Shown here one piece after another: positions 57,235 through 64,000 of a DNA stretch of 64,000 nt. Both the position numbers and the translations under genes were made by a program. Position 1 is the stretch's first letter; every line of letters begins with the position of its first letter. The notes beneath the pieces were generated by a model. The model was not told the DNA's origin and made no database searches. It saw only the letters and a program-made list of their open reading frames with translations. Source of the DNA: Plasmodiophora brassicae (taxonomy: Eukaryota > Endomyxa > Phytomyxea > Plasmodiophorida > Plasmodiophoridae); assembly GCA_039704465.1 (NCBI GenBank), contig JASFAU010000012.1, forward strand, positions 558,001 to 622,000, given 5' to 3'.

Positions 57235-59757
57235 ATGAGCGGGATGGAGCTGGTCACGTCGAGCCCGGCGTACATGCCAGTCAGGCAGGGCGCCGGCACG
57301 CGTGGCCGCCGTATCCCTCTGTATAGCAACTTCTTCGCGGTCACCTGCCTGCCGTCGGCCGACCTGCACATGTACAACGTGCAGATCACGCCGGCCGTGC
57401 CCAAGGCCGTCAACCGTATCGTCATGGCGGCGCTGCGCGACAACGTCCCTGACCTGTTCGAGGGGCGCCTGACGTTCGCCTACGACGGCGAAGCCACGAT
57501 GTACTACCCGAAGAGGCTGTCCTGGCAGTCGCGCGTCGAGACTGTCGATGTCCCTGACCGTCGCGACAAGTTCACCGTCAAGCTCGAGCATGTTGCCGTC
57601 GTCAACATGGCGACGCTGCACGAATTCCTGAAGGGCGGCGACCTCGACATTCCGCAGGACTGCGTGCAGGCGCTCGATGTCGTCCTTCGCACGACGCCGA
57701 TTTCGACGTGCACGACCATCGGCTCGTCGTTCTTCTCCGGCCGGAACACGGCGCCGCTGGACGCTGGCGCGGAGATCTGGTTCGGTTACCATCAGTCGCT
57801 TCGTCCCGCGCACGGCCGCCTGCTCGTCAACCTGGACGTGGCCGCCACCTGTTTCCATCGTGCCCAGGCGGTGACGGACCTGATTGCATCGGTCACGAGG
57901 AAGCCGCTGGAGCAGATCGACGAGTCGAGCCGCACGGCCATCCGCGCCGAGCTGGCTGGTGTGAAGGTTTGCGCTAAGCACCGCGCTGGACAGAAGCGCA
58001 AGTACCGCGTGCACGACATTGACAAGCAGAATGCGTTGGAGTTCGTGTTCGACATTGAGGAGAACGGGAAGCTTCGCAAGGTGAACGTTGCGCAGTACTT
58101 TGAGGAGCGTTACCAGGTCAAGCTGAAGTACCCGAACCTGCCGCTGTTGATTGTGGGCAACAAGAGCAACGGTGCGCGCCTGCCGATGGAAGTCTGCGAC
58201 ATTGTCGCTGGCGAACGTATCGCCAAGAAGCTGGCGCCGGCGCAGACGGCGGCCATGATCAAGAAGACGGCCGCCAAGCCGAACATCCGTTTGGACTCGG
58301 TCAACAAGGCGGTTGCTGAACGCAGCTACCCGAACGACCCCGCACTAGCTGACTTTGGCATCAAAGTGGAAACCAGCATGGTCCAGATTGACGGGCGCGT
58401 TCTCGACCCACCTCGTATTGCGTACAACCAGGAGCGCAGCAAGCAGAAGTTCGTGGTGCCCAAGCTTGGCGCCTGGCAGTTCAGGGACGCGCACATGTAC
58501 ACGACGCCGGCTGTCGATCGCTGGGGCGTCCTGGTTCTCGAGCAGCGCGCTCGTGAGAACGAGGTCATGAACTTCTTGCAGATGCTGAACGCCACCGCGA
58601 AGGACATGGGCATCATGTTCCAGCGTCCCGTCATCATCCCGTGCCCGCGTGGGCGCCCGAGCGGCTACCAGGACATCATCATGAAGGCCGTCAAGCAGGT
58701 CGAGGACCAGGCCAAAGGCCAGTGCCAGCTGCTGATGATCATTCTCCCGTTCTCGGACCCGTCGGCGTACGGCGAGATCAAGCGTGTCTGTGACACGGTC
58801 ATTGACGTCCCGTCGCAGTGCATGCTGTCGAAGCACGTCCAGAAGGCCGACCCGATGTATGCGCGCAACATCCTGCTCAAGATCAACGCCCGTGTTGGTG
58901 GCATCAACAGTATCCTGGATTCGTCGCCGTCGACGCAGTTCCTGTTCAGCAAGCCGGCCATCGTGTTCGGCGCTGATGTGACGCACGCCGCCCCGTTCTC
59001 GAAGCTGCCGTCGCTGGCGGCCGTCGTCGCCAGCATGGACGCGTACCCGTTCCGCTACGAGTGTGAGACGCGCGCGCAGAAGAACCGCCAGGAGATCATC
59101 CAGGACCTGAAGGGCATGGCGATGAACCTGCTGAAGCGGTTCTACCAGGCGACGCGCGGCAAGAAACCGGAACGCATCCTGTTCTACCGCGATGGTGTGT
59201 CCGAGGGCCAGTTCGACCACGTCCTGAAGTACGAGCTGAACGCGCTTCGTGAGGCCTGCAACGAGCTCGAGTCCGGGTACACGCCCAAGATCACGTTCGT
59301 CATTGTCCAGAAACGGCACCACGCCCGCTTCTTCTGCACGCCGCAGTCGTCACGCGAAGCGGACCGCTCCGGCAACGTGCCCGCCGGCACCGTCGTCGAC
59401 ACGGCCGTTGTGCACCCGCGCCAGTTCGACTTCTACCTCGTGGCGCACGGCGGCATCCAGGGCACGTCGCGCCCGACGCACTACCACGTCATCTTTGACG
59501 AGAACGGGTTCACGCCCGACCTGCTGCAGGACCTGACCTACCGCCAGTGCTACATGTACGCGCGCTGTACACGCTCGGTGTCGCTCGTCCCCGCGGCGTA
59601 CTACGCGCACCTGGCGGCATTCCGCGCCCGTTTCCATTCCAAGGCCGACGAGTACGAGTTCCAGTCCGGATCGTCGTCCGACACGTCGTCTGCGTCAGCC
59701 AGCTCGGGCATCCCGACCGTCATGGGCCGCACCGGATCGCAGATGTACTTCATCTAG
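57235..59757 (+). CDS. AGO: Argonaute A
   Basis: Single-exon frame of 840 residues from the ATG at 57235. The N-domain begins 'RGRRIPLYSNFFAVTCLPSA'. PAZ and linker segments follow, then MID ('QCQLLMIILPFSDPSAYGEI') and PIWI. The slicer tetrad is present: Asp in 'FGADVTHAAP' (~580), Glu in 'NRQEIIQDL' (~619), Asp in 'FYRDGVSEGQ' (~652) and His in 'RPTHYHVIFDENG' (~750). The C terminus 'SQMYFI' is an aromatic-ended Argonaute terminus. It should bind small RNAs and cut complementary RNA. Unusual for this window: no introns in 2.5 kb. It is followed by a close tandem copy. Confidence 0.95.
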   Translation: MSGMELVTSSPAYMPVRQGAGTRGRRIPLYSNFFAVTCLPSADLHMYNVQITPAVPKAVNRIVMAALRDNVPDLFEGRLTFAYDGEATMYYPKRLSWQSRVETVDVPDRRDKFTVKLEHVAVVNMATLHEFLKGGDLDIPQDCVQALDVVLRTTPISTCTTIGSSFFSGRNTAPLDAGAEIWFGYHQSLRPAHGRLLVNLDVAATCFHRAQAVTDLIASVTRKPLEQIDESSRTAIRAELAGVKVCAKHRAGQKRKYRVHDIDKQNALEFVFDIEENGKLRKVNVAQYFEERYQVKLKYPNLPLLIVGNKSNGARLPMEVCDIVAGERIAKKLAPAQTAAMIKKTAAKPNIRLDSVNKAVAERSYPNDPALADFGIKVETSMVQIDGRVLDPPRIAYNQERSKQKFVVPKLGAWQFRDAHMYTTPAVDRWGVLVLEQRARENEVMNFLQMLNATAKDMGIMFQRPVIIPCPRGRPSGYQDIIMKAVKQVEDQAKGQCQLLMIILPFSDPSAYGEIKRVCDTVIDVPSQCMLSKHVQKADPMYARNILLKINARVGGINSILDSSPSTQFLFSKPAIVFGADVTHAAPFSKLPSLAAVVASMDAYPFRYECETRAQKNRQEIIQDLKGMAMNLLKRFYQATRGKKPERILFYRDGVSEGQFDHVLKYELNALREACNELESGYTPKITFVIVQKRHHARFFCTPQSSREADRSGNVPAGTVVDTAVVHPRQFDFYLVAHGGIQGTSRPTHYHVIFDENGFTPDLLQDLTYRQCYMYARCTRSVSLVPAAYYAHLAAFRARFHSKADEYEFQSGSSSDTSSASASSGIPTVMGRTGSQMYFI
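59020..59240. repeat. 221-bp block identical to 62015-62235 (Argonaute gene conversion tract)
   Basis: By eye the two Argonaute genes are identical here at every base, synonymous sites included, while both flanks show frequent third-position differences (first differences at 59019/62014 and 59241/62236). The block covers the PIWI Glu and second Asp. Confidence 0.85.
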
Positions 59758-60235
59758 ACACGTGTCCAACTCGCCCTGCGGCGGCATTCGCGTTCAAGTT
59801 CGTCCGCGTCCGACCCAACCGTTGTTGTATTCCAAAATGCACTGACGTACGTGTCGGAGCACCATGGTTGCGGTCCACGACCCACAGGCCGCTGGCCGCT
59901 TGATTGGTGCCAGCGAAGAATCTACTTGGATATCAGGTCGGCCGTTGGGAGGCGACCCGCCCCTTATAGGTAGTCTGCCCAAGCGTGAGAGATTAGTCTC
60001 AGGCCCTGTATTTCTGGCAGTGGCCAGTGCACCTCGGAGGGGCCGCGCGGCGCATTTTCTGACGGTTGCCGGAGTCCGCACGCACGCCGTCGACGGACTG
60101 TGCGATTCGGGGTCGTTGTGTGTGACTGCGCCCTAGGCCTAACGGCAAGTGTCGTCTGCCAGCGCGCGTGACTCATTGTGTGTTAGATCGTCGTTCGCGC
60201 CCGTACGCGCGTGTGACGCCACGACCAGCGCCAGC
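59758..60235. other. 478 bases between the two Argonaute genes
   Basis: A 90-codon open frame (59864-60136) has no recognisable content. Presumably the terminator of Argonaute A and the promoter of Argonaute B. Confidence 0.45.
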
Positions 60236-62752
60236 ATGCAGGTGGTGACGTCGAACCCGGCGTACATGCCGAAGCGGCCGGGCTTCGGCCAGCGCGGCAA
60301 GCGCATCCCGCTGCTGACCAACTTCTTCGACGTGACCTGCGTGCCGTCGGCGGACCTGCACATGTACAACGTGCAGATCACGCCGGCCGTGCCCAAGGCC
60401 GTCAACCGCGTCGTCATGGCGACGCTGCGCGACAGCGTCCCTGACCTGTTCGAGGGGCGCCTGACCGCCGCGTACGACGGCGAGGCCGCCCTGTACTACC
60501 CGAAGCGGATGTCGTGGCAGTCGCGCGTCGAGACCGTCGAGGTTCCCGACCGCCGCGACAAGTTCACCGTTAAGCTCGAGCACGTCGCCGTCGTCAACAT
60601 GGCGACGCTGCACGAGTTCCTGAAGGGCGCCGACCTGGACATCCCACAGGATTGCATCCAGGCGCTCGACGTCGTCCTTCGCACGACGCCGATTTCGACG
60701 TGCACGACCATCGGCTCGTCGTTCTTCTCCGGCCGGAACACGTCGCCGCTGGACGCCGGCGCCGAGATCTGGTTCGGGTACCACCAGTCGCTTCGTCCCG
60801 CGCACGGCCGCCTGCTCGTCAACCTGGACGTGGCCGCCACCTGTTTCCATCGCGCCCAGCCGGTGGCCACGCTGGTCGAGTCGGTGACCAGGAAGCCGCT
60901 GGACCAGGTGGGCGACGCGAACCGCCCGGCGATTCGCGCCGAGCTGGCCGGCGTGAAGGTTTCCGTGACGCATCGCGGCGACTCGAAGCGCAAGTACCGC
61001 ATTCGCGACATCGCCAAGGAGAGCGCCCTCGAGATGCAGTTCGACGTCGAGGAGGACGGCAAGCTGCGTCGCACGAACGTCGCCGAGTACTTTGAGCAGC
61101 GGTACCAGCGCAAGTTGCAGTACCCGCACCTGCCACTGCTGGTCGTCGGCAGCAAAGAGAAGCCGACGTACCTGCCGATGGAGGTCTGCAACGTGGTCGG
61201 CGGCGAGCGCATCGCCAAGAAGCTGGCGCCGGCGCAGACGGCCGCCATGATCAAGAAGACGGCCGCCAAGCCGAACGTGCGCGTCCAGAACATCATGAAC
61301 GCGGTCACTGAGCGCAGCTACGGGACCGACCCGGCCCTGGCCGACTTTGGCATCAAGTGTGATCCGAAGATGGTCCAGCTGGACGGCCGCGTCCTGGAGC
61401 CGCCGACGGTGACGTATAACCAGGCGTCGCGCCAGAAGACGATCCGCCCGAACCTCGGTGTCTGGCAGCCTCGTGACGCCCGCATGTTCTCGTCGCCCGA
61501 GGTGAAGGCCTGGGGCGTCCTGGTCCTGGAGCAGCGCGCCCGTGAGAACGAGGTCATGGGGTTCCTGAACGTGCTGAACGGGGCCGGCAAGGAGCACGGC
61601 GTGGCGTTCCAGCGCCCCGTCGTGATCCCGCACCAGCAGCAGGGGCGCCGCCCGCCCAACTACCAGGACGTCCTGATGAAGGCGGTCAACAACGTCCAGG
61701 AGAAGATGAAGGCGCAGTGCCAGCTGCTGCTGATCATCCTGCCGTTCGGCGACCCGTCCGCGTACGGCGAGATCAAGCGCGTCTGCGACACCGTCCTGGA
61801 CGTGCCGTCGCAGTGCATGCAGTCGAGGCACCTGCAGAAGGCGGACCCGATGTACGCCCGCAACCTGCTGCTGAAGATCAACGCCCGTATCGGCGGTGTC
61901 AACTGCATCCTGCAGTCGAACCCGTCGCAGGACTTCCTGTTCAGCAAGCCGGCCATCGTGTTCGGCGCCGACGTCACCCATTCGGCCCCGTTCTCGAAGC
62001 TGCCGTCGCTGGCCGCCGTCGTCGCCAGCATGGACGCGTACCCGTTCCGCTACGAGTGTGAGACGCGCGCGCAGAAGAACCGCCAGGAGATCATCCAGGA
62101 CCTGAAGGGCATGGCGATGAACCTGCTGAAGCGGTTCTACCAGGCGACGCGCGGCAAGAAACCGGAACGCATCCTGTTCTACCGCGATGGTGTGTCCGAG
62201 GGCCAGTTCGACCACGTCCTGAAGTACGAGCTGAATGCGCTTCGTGAGGCGTGCAACGAGCTCGAGTCCGGGTACACGCCCAAGATCACGTTCGTCATTG
62301 TCCAGAAACGCCACCATGTTCGTTTCTTCCTTCCGCCGCAGGCGTCGCGCGAGGCGGACCGGTCCGGCAACGTGCCCGCCGGCACCGTCGTCGACACGAG
62401 CATCACGCACCCGCGCCAGTTCGACTTCTACCTCGTGGCGCACGCCGGCATCCAGGGCACGTCGCGCCCGACCCACTACCACGTCATCTTTGACGAGAAC
62501 GGGTTCACTCCCGACCTGCTCCAGGATCTGACCTACCGCCAGTGCCACCTGTACGCGCGTTGCACGCGCTCGGTGTCGCTCGTGCCGGCCGCGTACTACG
62601 CGCACCTGTGCGCCTTCCGCGCCCGCTACCACAGCAAGGCCGACGAGTACGAGTACCAATCGGGATCGTCGTCCGACACGTCGACCGTGTCGGCGGGCAG
62701 CGGCCTGCCCGTCGTCATGAACCGCACCGCCGGGCAGATGTACTTCATTTAG
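60236..62752 (+). CDS. AGO: Argonaute B
   Basis: Single-exon frame of 838 residues from the ATG at 60236 ('MQVVTSNPAYMPKRPGFG'). Same layout as Argonaute A and clearly a tandem duplicate: N-domain 'RGKRIPLLTNFFDVTCVPSA', MID 'QCQLLLIILPFGDPSAYGEI', PIWI with 'FGADVTHSAP', 'NRQEIIQDL', 'FYRDGVSEGQ' and 'RPTHYHVIFDENG', so the DEDH catalytic residues are complete. The copies differ mainly in PAZ, the linker and the segment 'EKPTYLPMEV' against 'SNGARLPMEV'. Different guide or target preferences are possible. Ends 'GQMYFI'. Intron-free. Confidence 0.95.
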   Translation: MQVVTSNPAYMPKRPGFGQRGKRIPLLTNFFDVTCVPSADLHMYNVQITPAVPKAVNRVVMATLRDSVPDLFEGRLTAAYDGEAALYYPKRMSWQSRVETVEVPDRRDKFTVKLEHVAVVNMATLHEFLKGADLDIPQDCIQALDVVLRTTPISTCTTIGSSFFSGRNTSPLDAGAEIWFGYHQSLRPAHGRLLVNLDVAATCFHRAQPVATLVESVTRKPLDQVGDANRPAIRAELAGVKVSVTHRGDSKRKYRIRDIAKESALEMQFDVEEDGKLRRTNVAEYFEQRYQRKLQYPHLPLLVVGSKEKPTYLPMEVCNVVGGERIAKKLAPAQTAAMIKKTAAKPNVRVQNIMNAVTERSYGTDPALADFGIKCDPKMVQLDGRVLEPPTVTYNQASRQKTIRPNLGVWQPRDARMFSSPEVKAWGVLVLEQRARENEVMGFLNVLNGAGKEHGVAFQRPVVIPHQQQGRRPPNYQDVLMKAVNNVQEKMKAQCQLLLIILPFGDPSAYGEIKRVCDTVLDVPSQCMQSRHLQKADPMYARNLLLKINARIGGVNCILQSNPSQDFLFSKPAIVFGADVTHSAPFSKLPSLAAVVASMDAYPFRYECETRAQKNRQEIIQDLKGMAMNLLKRFYQATRGKKPERILFYRDGVSEGQFDHVLKYELNALREACNELESGYTPKITFVIVQKRHHVRFFLPPQASREADRSGNVPAGTVVDTSITHPRQFDFYLVAHAGIQGTSRPTHYHVIFDENGFTPDLLQDLTYRQCHLYARCTRSVSLVPAAYYAHLCAFRARYHSKADEYEYQSGSSSDTSTVSAGSGLPVVMNRTAGQMYFI
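62015..62235. repeat. 221-bp block identical to 59020-59240
   Basis: Partner of the tract in Argonaute A; spacing between copies is 2995 bases. Confidence 0.85.
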
Positions 62753-62965
62753 ACACCCGGTTGCCCGTCGTTCGACAGATCTTGTTGCGAGTTTTCCAAA
62801 CGTATAAACACTGCTGCGTTGCATTCGGTTGTCACCAGACGTCGACGGAGGTCGTACCTTGCTGGCGTGACGGATTTAGGCGACGTCGATGTGGGCACCG
62901 GGCGCGCGTCACGTGCTACGCGCATCACGGTGTCCGCAGCGTCCGACGTTCCCCATTGGCAAGTC

Positions 62966-64000
62966 ATGGCGTCGTCGCGTGTGGAGTACGTCGTCCTGGG
63001 GCGTGCGTCAAACGAGTGCCGGTGCTGACTGGTGGGGGGCGTACAGGTTGATTAGGTCGATACGCGATAGCCCCGTCAGCGAGGACGACGCCGTCGCCAT
63101 GTTCGACGCCGGCAGGGCGGCGTCGAACAACAGCGACACGTGGGATCAGGAGGACCTTCGCAGGTAGAGTGTCCCGCTGTCGATAGGGCGGTCCACCGGA
63201 TGCTCTGACGTGTGTCAATGCCAGGTTCCTCGTTGAGTTGCGCGTCGCGTTCGACTGCGAGCCAGGTTCGTCTCGTGTAGCAACCGTGCCATTGCAGGAT
63301 CGTACTGACGTTTGGGTCTAGTGGTCCCCGACGAGTGCGTTGAGGCTGCTCTACGAGAGCTCCAGCTCGACGCGAACGAGCAGGGGCGTATCTCCAAGGT
63401 ACCGAAATTCGTCCGTGCTGAAACCCGTGTCATAACGATGGGTCGTGTGTAGATGGAATGGAAATCGTTCTTCCTGTACCTTCTCGACTCGCCGCTGGTG
63501 CACTTGGAGAGCACCGCTTTTCGAAGCCTGCCGCGCACGACCGGGGGTCCACTATTCCCGCCTGACCACACAGTTGTCGTGACTATTACAAGCGACAACA
63601 GTACGCCCCACCGTTGGCAAATATGAACTGTGTGTTCATGGTTTGATGCAGACGTGTCTAGCATCACCAAGAGTTCTTTGCAGAGTGCTCTAAAACAAAG
63701 CGCTGGTGAACCTGCATCGTCGTTCCAGTTTGCCCAGTGCGGAAACACTATCGCCGCCCTTGCTGTGTATGGCTCTTTTGTTGCAAATGGGCTATGACCT
63801 CAGTGACGGTGGTCTGTAGGTTTGAGACGCCTGGTTCGGTGGAAAACGTTCTGCAGAAGAAACTGGACGGTATTGATGTGGATCGCGTCGTACTGTCTCG
63901 TTATGAGTCAGGATCCGTGTTTCCGTCATGGGCGGTTCCTGCGACATCGTCTCCCAGCAATAAGAATCCCGGGCTAGTTGCCAAGGCCCTAGCGTCAACT
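62966..64000 (+). CDS. EF-hand-containing hypothetical protein, 3' end outside window
   Basis: Several exons joined by 36-60-nt introns give 'MASSRVEYVVLGRASNECR', 'SPVSEDDAVAMFDAGR', 'EDLRRFLVELRVAFDCEP' and 'VPDECVEAALRELQLDANEQ' followed by 'GRISKMEWKSFFLYLLDS'. The 12-residue loop D-A-N-E-Q-G-R-I-S-K-M-E fits a calcium-binding EF-hand (D1, N3, G6, I8, E12). Later exons in the last 600 bases ('CRFETPGSVENVLQKKLDGI') are less certain. I cannot name the family. The gene continues beyond 64000. Confidence 0.5.

Noticed and set aside
60173..62824. 883-codon open frame on the minus strand opposite Argonaute B (and a 325-codon one opposite Argonaute A)
   Set aside because: Composed of Arg/Val/Asp/Leu-rich low-information sequence, the mirror of GC-biased third positions in the real gene. 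No domain.

Overview
The window is nuclear DNA from a GC-rich, gene-dense, intron-rich microbial eukaryote. Genes lie head-to-head or tail-to-tail, mostly within 50-300 bases of each other. Most are split by very short introns (about 50-65 nt, GTACG/GTAAG-type donors, YAG acceptors) that I placed by restoring reading frame and family homology. Spliceosomal SmD2, Prp43, a kinesin-6-like motor, importin alpha, Argonaute and a V-ATPase assembly factor all fit a eukaryote. My best guess is a rhizarian of the plasmodiophorid type (for example Plasmodiophora), from compactness, GC content and intron size. That is a low-confidence inference.

Left part (1-31.4 kb): housekeeping genes. In order: RBM26/27-type RNA-binding protein (partial, -), a PLPBP/YggS paralogue that lost its PLP lysine (-), an Arl8-like GTPase (+), an MscS-like channel (+), canonical PLPBP (+), a DASH Dad2-like subunit (+), checkpoint clamp RAD1 (+), a Vma22/CCDC115-like factor (+), a CCDC90/MCUR1-type mitochondrial protein (-), a HAD phosphatase (-), a small unidentified gene, a UBL-UBA protein (+), an LNK-motif zinc-finger protein (+), an Asf1-like beta-sandwich protein (-), a long CH-domain/helical-repeat/coiled-coil protein (+), an unidentified 217-aa protein (-), a peroxisomal 2,4-dienoyl-CoA reductase ending in SKL (-), a kinesin-6-like motor (-), a possible CENP-S/MHF1 (+), a secretory coiled-coil membrane protein (+) and a GT61 glycosyltransferase (+).

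Middle part (31.6-47.4 kb): an accessory tandem array, all on +, of a paralogous cell-surface family. Each full member has a signal peptide, a diverged CAP/SCP-like domain split over two exons, a Cys-rich 'NSSC..GTCP..YP.CVNGLC' module, a Thr/Ser/Lys/Arg-rich stalk, one membrane helix and a cytoplasmic tail. In most copies the tail ends in a conserved basic motif, 'ARDKFNQGAMT'. I count seven substantial copies, one truncated copy and two decayed relics. A gag gene with zinc knuckles, joined to the very end of a pol gene, sits inside the array. Stalks evolve by 30-bp and 33-bp in-frame repeats. This array is the best candidate for a previously undescribed system.

Right part (47.7-64 kb): housekeeping and RNA genes. 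An FHA-Pin1-type parvulin fusion (-) is divergent from an ADAL-type deaminase (+). Then come a PPR-like protein (+), SmD2 (-), importin alpha (+), Prp43 (-), and two tandem intronless Argonaute genes with intact DEDH residues that share a 221-bp identical block, a sign of gene conversion. An EF-hand protein runs off the right edge.
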